From positions 1-41,796 of the forward strand of contig JAWCKF010000015.1 in assembly GCA_038852315.1 (NCBI GenBank): DNA of 41,796 nt, read 5' to 3'. Shown piece by piece: positions 1 to 8,049 of this stretch. The notes beneath the pieces are model-generated. The model saw only the letters and a program-made list of their open reading frames with translations, had not been told where the DNA came from and did no database searches. The first letter of the stretch is position 1, and each line of letters starts with the position of its first letter. A program made the translations under genes and the position numbers. This DNA is from COMBO-56-21 sp038852315 (GTDB lineage: Archaea; Thermoplasmatota; Thermoplasmata; UBA10834).

Positions 1-516
1 AGGCTCGCCGAACCAGACGACGTCGGGACGCATTATGCTACCACACTGACACAGGGGTGGTATCTCGGAAACGGGTGAATCAAGATCTACCAGGGTGTTG
101 TCCCTCGGGCATCTCATCCTCCATATGTTCCCGTGGAGTTCGACGACGTTCCTGTTACCAGCGCGCCTGTGCATGCCGTCGATGTTCTGCGTGACCACTG
201 TGAAAGATGGATACCGCTTCTCCATGTCCGCTATCGTCAAGTGTGCGGGATTGGGCTTGGCCTTGCTTATCTCGATCTGCCGATGCTGGTACCATTCCCA
301 CACGAGCCTCGGATCTTCTCTGAAGCCCTCGGGTGTCGCCAGTCTGGTGAAGTCGTATTTCTCCCACACACCTCCGGCACCCCTGAAGGTCGGGATGCCG
401 CTCTCAGCCGAAACGCCAGCGCCCGTGAGGACTGTCACGCGCTCCGCGGACCTGAGACGGGCTACGACCTCAACGGGTATCTCGCTCTTTACATCGCCAG
501 CGATATGGGGTGGCAT
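1..516 (-). CDS. NAD-dependent protein deacylase, sirtuin family (3' end cut off by window)
   Basis: Sirtuins remove acyl groups from lysines using NAD+. Translation of the reverse strand gives 172 residues before the window ends: the NAD-binding GAGVSAESGIPTFRG (about 32-46), the TQNIDGMHRRAG motif, the catalytic-His segment VELHG (His about 128) and the class motif RPDVVWFGE just before the edge. About 70 residues should be missing. The start ATG lies 2 bases after the TGA of the PfkB kinase, so the two are co-transcribed. The zinc site looks degenerate: instead of two CxxC pairs it has CPRD and CQC (Cys136, 156 and 158). Family assignment is firm; substrate is unknown. Confidence 0.9.
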   Translation of the reverse strand, partial: MPPHIAGDVKSEIPVEVVARLRSAERVTVLTGAGVSAESGIPTFRGAGGVWEKYDFTRLATPEGFREDPRLVWEWYQHRQIEISKAKPNPAHLTIADMEKRYPSFTVVTQNIDGMHRRAGNRNVVELHGNIWRMRCPRDNTLVDLDSPVSEIPPLCQCGSIMRPDVVWFGEP

Positions 517-518
517 AG

Positions 519-1442
519 TCAGACGCGCTTCCTCCTGGCTGCTCTTCTCTGCACCATCTCCCAGGTCGGCAGCTTGCTCTGGGCGCCAACGCTCTCCACC
601 ACGAACGACGCCGTTGCGGCTCCCATCCAAGCGCACTCCTCCAAAGGCAATGAACGGCTCAGCCCTGCGTAGAAGCCGGCCCTGTATCCGTCGCCCGCCC
701 CGGTCGTGTCGACAACAGCGTCGGCGCTGATGGTGCCTATCCTGATCTCGTCGTCCTCGGTCAGTATCCTGCTGCCCTCCTTGCCCCTGGTGTTGACGAG
801 CATGTCAACATAGGACAGGAGCTCCTGATCCTCCTTGAGGTTGAGATACTCCTTCGCCCGGGCGAGCTCGGCCATGTTCGCGAACAATATGTCGCAGTAC
901 TCCATGATCTGCTTGAACGATTCGGGCGTGTAGACGTAATGCAACTCCTGTGCTGGGTCGAACGCGACGGTCTTCTTCCTCGCCTTGGCGCGCCTGGCCA
1001 CCTTCAGCATGTAAGAGGGCCGGCCGGTGCCTATGTGGACGAACTTCGAGCTGTCCACTGTGTGCGTCCTTATCGGCAGCCTCTCCTGCTCCAAGACGGC
1101 TCCCTGGTCGACGAAGCCCATCTGATTGTGCTCCTTGTCCGAGATGATTATGATAAAGGGCGTCCGCCGGCCGCGGACCCTGACCACGTCCGTCGTGTCT
1201 ATCCCGCTCCTCCTCAGCGCGTCCATGTATCTTCCAGGGAAGTCGTCGCCCACATGGCTCGCGAGCGCGGTTTTCACGCCGAGCGAGGCGGCTATCCTCG
1301 CGACGTTGGCGCCCGTGCCACCGAAGTGCTCGGTCCGGTCCTTCATCTCCACGCACGTGTTGGGCTCCGGGAACCTTTCAGCGGAGTAGATGATGTCGAG
1401 TGCGGTGTGCCCGTAGACCCCGAGGAAGTTGCTTCTTCTCAC
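519..1442 (-). CDS. PfkB-family carbohydrate/nucleoside kinase
   Basis: Ribokinase-like (PfkB) enzymes phosphorylate sugars or nucleosides with ATP. The N-terminus has the substrate-binding GG element (HFGGTGANVARIAASLG), and the anion-hole/catalytic signature DTTGAGDGYRAGF starts near residue 245 with Asp as the catalytic base. About 307 residues is normal. I prefer the GTG at 1442, preceded by GGAG eight bases upstream and placed just before the first beta strand (NFLGVYGHTALDII); a GTG at 1463 would add seven residues. The gene is two bases from the downstream sirtuin. Substrate cannot be told from sequence; archaeal relatives include nucleoside kinases and ribokinases. Confidence 0.88.
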   Translation of the reverse strand: MRRSNFLGVYGHTALDIIYSAERFPEPNTCVEMKDRTEHFGGTGANVARIAASLGVKTALASHVGDDFPGRYMDALRRSGIDTTDVVRVRGRRTPFIIIISDKEHNQMGFVDQGAVLEQERLPIRTHTVDSSKFVHIGTGRPSYMLKVARRAKARKKTVAFDPAQELHYVYTPESFKQIMEYCDILFANMAELARAKEYLNLKEDQELLSYVDMLVNTRGKEGSRILTEDDEIRIGTISADAVVDTTGAGDGYRAGFYAGLSRSLPLEECAWMGAATASFVVESVGAQSKLPTWEMVQRRAARRKRV

Positions 1443-1588
1443 CCGCCCAGCTCCAGCAAACACTGTATCGACTAGAAGCGTCTTGAAAATTGGGTTTAGA
1501 GAGGTTCAAGCGCGTGATGGCGAACGCTTAGGTAGGCTGCTAGCCAACAGTCGGAGGCGCCACAGACTGGAGCCATCGGGCGAATGCA

Positions 1589-2833
1589 CTACGTGCCCTC
1601 TCTCCAACTCCTGACGTATGCCTGCTGCTCCTTTGAAAGCCTGTCGATCCTCACACCCATTGTCTGTAACTTCAGCCTCGCGACCATCTCGTCTATGTGG
1701 TCTGGCACGTCATACACGTCCGGCTCCAGCGTCTGAGAGCTGAAGTCCAGGTACTCGAGACACAACGCCTGTATCGAGAAGCTCATGTCCATTATCTCAA
1801 CTGGGTGGCCCTGCCCCGCTGCCAGGTTCACGAGCCTCCCGTCAGCCAGCAGGTATACCCTCCGGCCGTTCCTGAGGGTGTACTCCTCAACGTACTCCCT
1901 GACCTTCCTGCGCTTGGTGGACATCTTCTGAAGGGCGGACTTGGAGATCTCGTTGTCGAAGTGGCCCGCGTTCGCCAAGATGCAGCCGTCCTTCATCACC
2001 CTGATATCGGCCGACGTGACCACGTCCTTGCAGCCTGTGGCAGACACTATGATGTCCGCTATCTTCGCTGCCTCCCTCATCGGCATCACCGCGAACCCGT
2101 CGAGCTTAGCCTCGATTGCCCTGATCGGGTCGACCTCGCAGACAGTCACATCCGCCCCCATGCCCTTGGCTCGCATGGCAATTCCGCGGCCGCACCATCC
2201 GTAGCCGGCGACGACGAAGTTCTTTCCGGCGATCGTGAGGTTCGTGGATGTCATGATGCCGTCCATGGTTGACTGGCCCGTGCCGTACCTGTTGTCGAAG
2301 AGGTACTTCATGTAAGCATCGTTGACTGACATCACGGGGAATCTCAGGGTGCCCTCCTGGGCCATCGACCTAAGGCGCATTATCCCGGTGGTTGTCTCCT
2401 CGTTGGCCCCCTTTATCCTCGAAAGAAGCTCTTTCCGCTGGGTGTGTGCGAGGAATATCAGGTCCGCGCCGTCGTCGATCAGGTAGTCCGGCTTCAAGTC
2501 GAGGACCCTGTTAAGAGAATCATAGTATTGCTTGGTAGACTGACCCTTCCTCGCATATGTCTCCAGCCCGTACTTCTTGTTCAGGGCCAATGCGACGGAA
2601 TCGTCTGTTGAGAGGGGGTTGCAGCTGGTCAGCCTTACCTCTGCGCCCGCCTCCTGGATTGTCAATGCCAGGACCGCGGTCTTGGCCTCCGTGTGTAGGG
2701 CCATGCCCACTTTGAGTCCGTCGAAGACCTTCTCCCTCACCATTCTCTCGCGTATCTTGCCAAGGACCTTCATGTGCGTCCTAGCCCACTCTATCCTCCT
2801 GATGCCCGCCTCGAGCTGCTCGTTCTTGGCCAT
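1589..2833 (-). CDS. ahcY: S-adenosylhomocysteine hydrolase (adenosylhomocysteinase)
   Basis: Cytosolic enzyme that splits S-adenosylhomocysteine into adenosine and homocysteine, clearing the inhibitory product of methyltransferases, with tightly bound NAD+. The 414 residues contain HTEAKTAVLALTIQEAGAEV in the substrate domain, the Rossmann motif VAGYGWCGRGIAMRAKGMGA, NAGHFDNEI, and near the C-terminus VNLAAGQGHPVEIMDMSF. I chose the ATG at 2833 (MAKNEQLEAG) over an upstream in-frame start at 2878, because a TATA-like GGTTATTAGG lies about 30 bases before it and the extra 15 residues are not family-like. It stands alone, about 145 bases upstream of the kinase gene. Confidence 0.95.
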   Translation of the reverse strand: MAKNEQLEAGIRRIEWARTHMKVLGKIRERMVREKVFDGLKVGMALHTEAKTAVLALTIQEAGAEVRLTSCNPLSTDDSVALALNKKYGLETYARKGQSTKQYYDSLNRVLDLKPDYLIDDGADLIFLAHTQRKELLSRIKGANEETTTGIMRLRSMAQEGTLRFPVMSVNDAYMKYLFDNRYGTGQSTMDGIMTSTNLTIAGKNFVVAGYGWCGRGIAMRAKGMGADVTVCEVDPIRAIEAKLDGFAVMPMREAAKIADIIVSATGCKDVVTSADIRVMKDGCILANAGHFDNEISKSALQKMSTKRRKVREYVEEYTLRNGRRVYLLADGRLVNLAAGQGHPVEIMDMSFSIQALCLEYLDFSSQTLEPDVYDVPDHIDEMVARLKLQTMGVRIDRLSKEQQAYVRSWREGT

Positions 2834-2860
2834 GCTACCTGACGCCGAATCGAGAGGGCG

Positions 2861-2870
2861 CCTAATAACC
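2861..2870 (-). promoter_or_regulatory. TATA-like element of ahcY
   Basis: GGTTATTAGG on the minus strand, centred about 32 bases before the ATG at 2833. It predicts a transcript with a leader of only a few bases. Confidence 0.45.
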
Positions 2871-2896
2871 CTTGGCAACGGACAAGAAACCCCGGT

Positions 2897-3901
2897 TCAA
2901 CGGTTCGCGACGCCTAGGTTGATGGCCGTCTCGGCCACGTCAGCAGAGTACATGCCGGTCCTCTCGAGGCTCTCCACGACCAGAGCAAGAGGCACGGTAC
3001 CCTTTCCCCTGTGCTCCATTATCTGATGCATTATCCTCCCGCCGCCCTCGCGCAACCTCTCTTGCTCGTCCGCGACCTTGTTGGCCAGCCCGATGTCGCC
3101 CCTCAGCAACGAGTCGACAGAGCTGTCCAGAACAGAAGCCACTTTCGACCCGTAGCTCTGTACTTCCTTGATCAACTTCTCAGGGATCCTCTCGCCCTTG
3201 AGAGCGGCTACGCTGTAGGCAATACGTGCCGCATGGTCGGCGATCCTTTCGAGAGCCTTGGATGCAGCGAGATAGAAGGCGGATTCCGGAACGCCCACGC
3301 CCATCTTTCGAGCTACACCTGGGTCACGGATTATCATGCTCCTCTGCTTTGCGGTGAACCAGTACAGCCTATCTACCTCGTCGTCCCGCGCAACGACGTC
3401 GCTGGCCAAGTCTGCGTCACCCCTTATCAACGCGTCCAACGCATCGGCCAGCATGGACCTGCACATCAAATGCATCCTTCTGATGATCTTCCTCATATCG
3501 AGGTTCGCATGGTCAGCGACGTCCTGCACGGATATCGTGTTCGCGGACTCCTCCACTATCTCCGCTCCGATGACCCTGCGTGCGAAGTCGCGGATCGTCT
3601 TCCTCGTCTCTGGCGCTATCCTGAGCTTGGAACGGACTACGATCTCGTCATGGCCCGAAACGTAGAGCCCTATCAAGCGTCGCATGAGATGTACAGGATC
3701 CTCTCGCTCATCGACCTGGATCTCGGCTTTCTGCACAGGTCGCCTGGCCCCTAGCGACGGGTCTAGTATGAGAAACCCGTGGTCGTCGACCGTTATGGAG
3801 ACCGGGTCCCCCTCCTTGAGGTTCGACGAGAGCACCCATTGCTTCGGCAAAGAGACCACGAACGTCGAGCCACCTGTCTTCTGCAGCTTTCTCGTTTCCA
3901 T
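2897..3901 (-). CDS. AbrB-PhoU phosphate-uptake regulator
   Basis: The 334-residue protein joins an N-terminal SpoVT/AbrB-type DNA-binding fold (METRKLQKTGGSTFVVSLPK onward, residues 1-45) to two PhoU helical bundles (about 75-330) with repeated acidic helices such as ARDDEVDRL and ALERIADHAARIAYS. Archaeal proteins of this architecture sit beside pst transporter genes and are thought to sense or transmit phosphate status and act as DNA-binding regulators. It diverges from pstS, which supports that role. Translation starts at ATG 3901, about 35 bases from a TATA box; the frame extends upstream to 4102 but runs through the promoter region and is not protein-like. Confidence 0.88.
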   Translation of the reverse strand: METRKLQKTGGSTFVVSLPKQWVLSSNLKEGDPVSITVDDHGFLILDPSLGARRPVQKAEIQVDEREDPVHLMRRLIGLYVSGHDEIVVRSKLRIAPETRKTIRDFARRVIGAEIVEESANTISVQDVADHANLDMRKIIRRMHLMCRSMLADALDALIRGDADLASDVVARDDEVDRLYWFTAKQRSMIIRDPGVARKMGVGVPESAFYLAASKALERIADHAARIAYSVAALKGERIPEKLIKEVQSYGSKVASVLDSSVDSLLRGDIGLANKVADEQERLREGGGRIMHQIMEHRGKGTVPLALVVESLERTGMYSADVAETAINLGVANR

Positions 3902-3934
3902 GTGTTTCCGCCATCCTGAAGTGACCTGACATTC

Positions 3935-3942
3935 TCTATATA
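3935..3942 (-). promoter_or_regulatory. TATA box of the AbrB-PhoU regulator gene
   Basis: TATATAGA on the minus strand, 34-41 bases before ATG 3901, giving a predicted leader of about 12 bases. It is one of three TCTATATA copies in the divergent intergenic region. Confidence 0.55.
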
Positions 3943-3964
3943 GGCATGTGCCAGATTTCCACTT

Positions 3965-3982
3965 TTCTATATATTCTATATA
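3965..3982 (+). promoter_or_regulatory. Tandem TTCTATATA repeat, likely TATA/operator of the pst operon
   Basis: Two perfect 9-base copies lie head to tail. They can serve as the TATA element for rightward transcription, starting near 4005, and/or as a regulator binding site. A start there gives pstS a leader of about 160-250 bases. Confidence 0.45.
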
Positions 3983-4061
3983 TGACTCGTCTACAATCAA
4001 TAGTATCGTATTCTCCATCGATAAGAAACAAGTGCACCTCCTCGGATGGTATTGCTGAGAG

Positions 4062-4169
4062 ATGAGAAGATTGGAGCGTTTGATCGGAGTCAGCGGCGAC
4101 ATCGAGGATAGGAAATTCTTCGCTGAAGAGGGCTATGAGAGCACGGCCCTCGAGCTGCTTGAGAAATGA
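4062..4169 (+). CDS. Possible 35-residue leader peptide upstream of pstS
   Basis: An ATG at 4062 opens a 35-codon frame (begins MRRLERLIGVSGDIED, ends ALELLEK). Its TGA overlaps an in-frame ATG of pstS as ATGA at 4166-4169, an arrangement typical of translational coupling. It occupies most of the otherwise unexplained stretch between the pst promoter and pstS (3902-4255). No homologue is recognised and there is no strong ribosome binding site, so it may be chance. The remainder of that stretch holds only the promoter elements. Confidence 0.3.
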   Translation: MRRLERLIGVSGDIEDRKFFAEEGYESTALELLEK

Positions 4170-4255
4170 GCACGCAGAGAAGCAACCAGTATCGATGGGT
4201 GAGAGAAGTGAGTGAGGCAGGCGACGAGAAGGACAAGGGCAGGGAAGGCGTCTAT

Positions 4256-5368
4256 ATGCCCCACAAGGGCAAGAACATGGCCATTTACATACTGGCGGTT
4301 GTCGCGGTCGTGGTTGCCCTGGTGGTGGCGTCAATGGCGACGGGCATTTTGTCATTCGGTTCCGACAGGGAATCTGTGACGATCACAGGTGCGGGGGCCA
4401 CCTTCCCACAGCCACTGATAAGCAAGTGGGCGGACGTGTACTACAACAAGACTGGCGGGAAAGTAAGGATCAACTACGGTGGAGGAGGAAGCGGCCAGGG
4501 GATATCGCAGATTCTGGCGAAGACTGTCGACTTCGGCGGCACGGATGCCCCGCTTGACTATGCGAACGTCACGGCCAACGGGATACTCCATGTACCAGAG
4601 ACAATCGGCGCTGTCGTCATTGCATACAATCTACCCGGTATCAACTACCTCAGACTCAGCGGTCCCGTGATCGCGGCCATATTCATGAAGAACATAACTA
4701 AGTGGAATGACCCCCAAATCTCGGCCCTCAACCCGGGCGTGACGCTGCCTCCCAATGACATAGCGACGATAGTCAGGTCCGACTCGTCAGGAACCACATT
4801 CGTTTTCACAGGATACCTCAAGGTCGTCAATCCGGTCTGGGCGCAACTCTATGGCCAGAAGAAGTCTCTGTCATGGCCTGAGGGTACCATCGCCCAGAAC
4901 GGCAACGCAGGTGTCGCGCAGGCAGTCCAGGGCACGAGCTACACGATAGGCTACATCGAACTCACCTACGCCCTGCAGAACAACATCCAGCATGCGACAC
5001 TCCAGAACCACGACGGATATTTCGTGAATGCAAGTCTAGAAACCACTGCCGCGGCGGCTGCGGGAGTTGTTCTGCCCGCAGGAGACGGTGACTGGAGCAA
5101 CGTCAACATACTCGACAAGCCCGGAGCTAACGCTTATCCGATAGCCACGTTCACCTACATCCTCGTATACAAGGAGCTGTACAACGAGGCCTCAAAGATG
5201 AACAAGACCGCGGCCAAGGCCCTGGTCGACTTCCTCTGGTGGGCGATTCACGAGGAGGGCCAGGAGTACGCGGAACGGTTGTCCTATGCGCCACTCCCGC
5301 AGTCAGTTGTCGAATTGAACGAGAACACCCTCAAGTCGATCACCTACAAGGGTGAGAAGCTAATCTGA
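4256..5368 (+). CDS. pstS: Phosphate ABC transporter, phosphate-binding protein
   Basis: Extracytoplasmic receptor that binds inorganic phosphate and hands it to PstCA. It has one N-terminal hydrophobic anchor (AIYILAVVAVVVALVVASM) followed by the PstS fold: GAGATFPQPLISKW, GGGGSGQGI, DFGGTDAPL and RSDSSGTTFVFTGYL, which form the phosphate-binding loops. No lipobox Cys is present, so it is probably held by the uncleaved helix. I chose ATG 4256, preceded by AGGGAAGG at a normal distance and placing the membrane segment at the N-terminus. An ATG at 4166 would add 30 hydrophilic residues and overlaps the stop of a 35-codon frame. First gene of pstSCAB-phoU. Confidence 0.93.
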   Translation: MPHKGKNMAIYILAVVAVVVALVVASMATGILSFGSDRESVTITGAGATFPQPLISKWADVYYNKTGGKVRINYGGGGSGQGISQILAKTVDFGGTDAPLDYANVTANGILHVPETIGAVVIAYNLPGINYLRLSGPVIAAIFMKNITKWNDPQISALNPGVTLPPNDIATIVRSDSSGTTFVFTGYLKVVNPVWAQLYGQKKSLSWPEGTIAQNGNAGVAQAVQGTSYTIGYIELTYALQNNIQHATLQNHDGYFVNASLETTAAAAAGVVLPAGDGDWSNVNILDKPGANAYPIATFTYILVYKELYNEASKMNKTAAKALVDFLWWAIHEEGQEYAERLSYAPLPQSVVELNENTLKSITYKGEKLI

Positions 5369-5497
5369 ATGCCCATCAGGCCCCATCCTGTGGAAAACCC
5401 CTTCCCGCTCCCGCCTGGGGTCAGGACCGCCAGGCTGGAGCGGCAAACCCATCGAGGTAGGGAAGCGATACGACGAGAGAACAGAGAAGAAGGTTAG
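5369..5497 (+). other. Out-of-frame N-terminal segment probably belonging to pstC
   Basis: The TGA of pstS is followed at once by ATG 5369, which opens a 42-codon frame (begins MPIRPHPVENPF, ends in TAG at 5495-5497). The recognisable PstC sequence lies in the -1 frame, which is open only from 5461. The two frames overlap in 5461-5494, so one lost base, or a ribosomal -1 shift there, would fuse them into one protein. A chance open frame cannot be excluded. Confidence 0.45.
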
Positions 5498-5544
5498 GCT
5501 TCCGGGTCGGAGTCTCCCTAGGGGACCGCCTCTTCAAGTTCTCA

Positions 5545-6432
5545 GTGGGAGCTGTAGCCACGAGCGTCCTGATGCTGCTTTGGCTGTTGGTCGCCAAGCT
5601 GATCATGGATTCCCAGGAGTCCATATCCCACTTCGGATTCTCATTCCTGACTAACCCGCGCTGGGATCCGACGAGGGAGATCTACACAGCGCTGCCTTTC
5701 ATCTTCGGAACGCTCGTCACATCGGCCATCGCAATGCTGATAGGCGTCCCGCTGAGCATAGGTATCGCGATATACCTCTCAGAGCTCGCGCCGCCGTGGA
5801 TCAGGGAACCTCTGTCGTTCGTCGTTGAGCTGCTTGCTGCAGTCCCGAGCGTGATCTACGGCCTCTGGGCCATGTACACTCTCCGACCAGTGCTCGTGAA
5901 CGTGATCGAACCCGCTCTCATAAGCGTCCTCGGATGGACGCCCCTGTTCGAGGGCGCGGCGTTCGGCATCGACAAGTTTGCAGCGGGCGTCGTTCTTGCG
6001 ATAATGATCATTCCGACTGTCGCCTCGGTCTCGAAGGAGACGCTGAGAGCCGTGCCGGATTCGCAGAGGGAGGCCGCGCTCAGCCTGGGTGCCACACGGT
6101 ACGAGACGACCAGGATCGCTGTGCTCTCGTACGCTAGGTCCGGGATATTCGGAGCCGCGATACTTGGCCTTGGGAGAGCCGTTGGGGAAACCATGGCCGT
6201 GACGATGACGATAGGCAACGCGAACATGATATCATGGTCTCTGCTCGACCCTGGCCAGACGATGGCAAGCGTCATAGCCAACAACTGGGGAGAGGCGAGC
6301 GGGCTGCTCCTGTCCTCGCTGATCGAGATAGGGTTGGTCCTGTTCTTCGTGGCGCTGATAGTGAACGTGATAGCCCGCCTCATGGTGGGGCGCATACTCA
6401 AGGCAGTGCCTATGACCGGAGGGGGACTGTGA
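5545..6432 (+). CDS. pstC: Phosphate ABC transporter permease PstC (N-terminus uncertain, probable frameshift)
   Basis: Inner-membrane half of the phosphate channel. It has about six transmembrane helices, starting with VLMLLWLLVAKLIM, and the ABC-permease coupling loop (EAALSLGATRYETTRIAVLS) that docks on PstB. The only standard start codon in this frame is GTG 5545. However, the in-frame sequence just upstream (GVSLGDRLFKF, from about 5505) matches the usual residues before PstC helix 1, so translation must begin earlier. No ATG, GTG or TTG exists back to the stop at 5458; the likely start is ATG 5369 in another frame. The stop overlaps the GTG start of pstA. Confidence 0.85.
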   Translation: MGAVATSVLMLLWLLVAKLIMDSQESISHFGFSFLTNPRWDPTREIYTALPFIFGTLVTSAIAMLIGVPLSIGIAIYLSELAPPWIREPLSFVVELLAAVPSVIYGLWAMYTLRPVLVNVIEPALISVLGWTPLFEGAAFGIDKFAAGVVLAIMIIPTVASVSKETLRAVPDSQREAALSLGATRYETTRIAVLSYARSGIFGAAILGLGRAVGETMAVTMTIGNANMISWSLLDPGQTMASVIANNWGEASGLLLSSLIEIGLVLFFVALIVNVIARLMVGRILKAVPMTGGGL

Positions 6433-7319
6433 GCAGCTACAAGACCCGAAAGCTGAAGAACAATCTCGCTTCCCTGCTGGCTCTCGGGTGCGTCCTGGTG
6501 GCACTGGTCCCCCTCGTCTCGATCCTTTACGAGGTGATAGTGCGGGGAGCGCCAGCCATCAGCATCGAGTTCCTCACTCAGAGGACCAAGAGCGCTGGTG
6601 AACCTGGCTCGGGCATAGGGAACGCCATCATCGGCTCGCTCCTGCTCGTCGGTTACGCCAGTATGATAGGGCTACCCCTTGGGATATTCACAGGCATATT
6701 CGTTTCCGAGTATGGCGACAACGCGTTCGGGAGGACCATACGCTTCTTCAACGACGTGATGGCCAACTTCCCATCGATAGTTGTGGGCTTGTTCGCCTAT
6801 TCCCTCATAGTGACCGTGACAGGGTTCTCCCTCATATCGGGATCCTTCGCCCTCGCGATCATCATGATACCCATAGTCGCGAGCACGACGGAGGAGTCGC
6901 TCAAGATGGTCCCCAACTCCCTCAGGGAGGGTGCGCTTGCCCTGGGCGTTCCGCAGTGGAGGACGGTCCTGAAGGTCATACTGTCCAACGGCCGGGCGGG
7001 GCTTGTGACAGGGGCGCTCCTGGCTGTGGCGAGGGTTGCGGGAGAGACCGCGCCCCTCATACTCACTGCCTTCGGGAACCCGTTCTGGTCCACCAGCCCA
7101 TACGAGCCCGTAGCCGCACTCCCGCTCACGATATTCAGGAACGCGATGTCCCCCTACAGGGACCTCCAGGAGCAGGCGTGGGGGGCGGCCCTGGTGCTGA
7201 TCGCGCTGGTGCTCACGCTCAATGTCACGGTCAGGATGCTTACCATGAACAGGGTGAATGGCAACCACAAGGCGGTGAGGAAAGCATGGATGACGCGAAG
7301 ATCGTCACAAAGGACCTGA
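6429..7319 (+). CDS. pstA: Phosphate ABC transporter permease PstA
   Basis: Second membrane subunit of the phosphate importer, 296 residues with about six helices and the coupling motif EGALALGVPQWRTVLKVILS near residue 180. The start is GTG 6429, overlapping the pstC stop as GTGA and preceded by a strong GGAGGGGGA ribosome binding site. Upstream in-frame codons inside pstC are not PstA-like. Typical motifs include FNDVMANFPSIVVGLFAY and ARVAGETAPLILTAFGN. It overlaps the start of pstB by 34 bases, indicating a tight operon. Confidence 0.94.
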   Translation: MSSYKTRKLKNNLASLLALGCVLVALVPLVSILYEVIVRGAPAISIEFLTQRTKSAGEPGSGIGNAIIGSLLLVGYASMIGLPLGIFTGIFVSEYGDNAFGRTIRFFNDVMANFPSIVVGLFAYSLIVTVTGFSLISGSFALAIIMIPIVASTTEESLKMVPNSLREGALALGVPQWRTVLKVILSNGRAGLVTGALLAVARVAGETAPLILTAFGNPFWSTSPYEPVAALPLTIFRNAMSPYRDLQEQAWGAALVLIALVLTLNVTVRMLTMNRVNGNHKAVRKAWMTRRSSQRT

Positions 7320-8047
7320 GCGCGTACTTCGGGGACGTGCACGCCGTGAGGCGGGTGAACATGGCCGTGCCGAGGAACAAGATAACAGCCATAATAGGCC
7401 CCTCCGGGTGCGGCAAGTCCACGCTGATAAGGTGCATGAACCGCATGCACGAGGTGGTCAGGGGCGCCAGGGTGGAAGGCAAGGTGCTGCTGGACGGCGA
7501 GGACATCTACGACCCGAAGACCGACCCCGTGACTGTCAGGAGGCGTGTGGGCATGGTCTTCCAGAAGCCTAACCCCTTTCCGACCATGAACATATACGAC
7601 AACGTGGTCGCGGGGCTGAGGCTGAACGGCGTGAAGGACTGGAAGGTTCTTGATGAGGTGGTCGAGAGGAGCCTCAAGCTCGCAGCCCTCTGGGACGAGG
7701 TGAAGGACCACCTCGATGCCTCGGGCGTCAGCATATCTGGCGGGCAGCAGCAAAGGCTGTGCATCGCGCGGGCGCTGGCCGTCGAGCCGCAGGTCCTCCT
7801 GCTGGACGAGCCTTGCTCTGCTCTCGACCCCATCGCCACTGCCAAGATCGAGGACCTGCTGTTCGACCTCAAATCGAAGTACACCATAGTCATAGTGACA
7901 CACAACATGCAGCAGGCTGCGCGGATAGCTGACTATACTGCTTTCATGTACCTTGGCGAACTCATCGAGTTCGGGGAGACGAAGGCGATCTTCGAGAACC
8001 CCAAGGAGCAGCTCACGGAGAAGTACATAACAGGGAGGTTCGGGTAG
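7286..8047 (+). CDS. pstB: Phosphate ABC transporter ATP-binding protein
   Basis: ATPase that powers phosphate import. The 253 residues contain Walker A GPSGCGKST (38-46), the Q-loop VGMVFQKPNPFP, the ABC signature SISGGQQQRL, Walker B VLLLDEPCSALDP and the switch His in IVTHNM. Length is standard for PstB. I used ATG 7286, with GGTGAGG five bases upstream; it lies inside the end of pstA. Two bases separate its stop from phoU. Confidence 0.97.
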   Translation: MDDAKIVTKDLSAYFGDVHAVRRVNMAVPRNKITAIIGPSGCGKSTLIRCMNRMHEVVRGARVEGKVLLDGEDIYDPKTDPVTVRRRVGMVFQKPNPFPTMNIYDNVVAGLRLNGVKDWKVLDEVVERSLKLAALWDEVKDHLDASGVSISGGQQQRLCIARALAVEPQVLLLDEPCSALDPIATAKIEDLLFDLKSKYTIVIVTHNMQQAARIADYTAFMYLGELIEFGETKAIFENPKEQLTEKYITGRFG

Positions 8048-8049
8048 GC

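Noticed and set aside
1464..1588. Intergenic stretch between the kinase and ahcY examined for a tRNA or small RNA
   Set aside because: No cloverleaf, no T-loop consensus and no clear TATA box.
3902..4355. Minus-strand open frames opposite the pst promoter and the start of pstS
   Set aside because: They run through TATA boxes and a Pro/Ser-rich shadow of pstS, with no recognisable domain.
6234..6428. In-frame extension upstream of pstA
   Set aside because: It overlaps pstC almost 200 bases and is not PstA-like; GTG 6429 has a strong ribosome binding site and overlaps the pstC stop.
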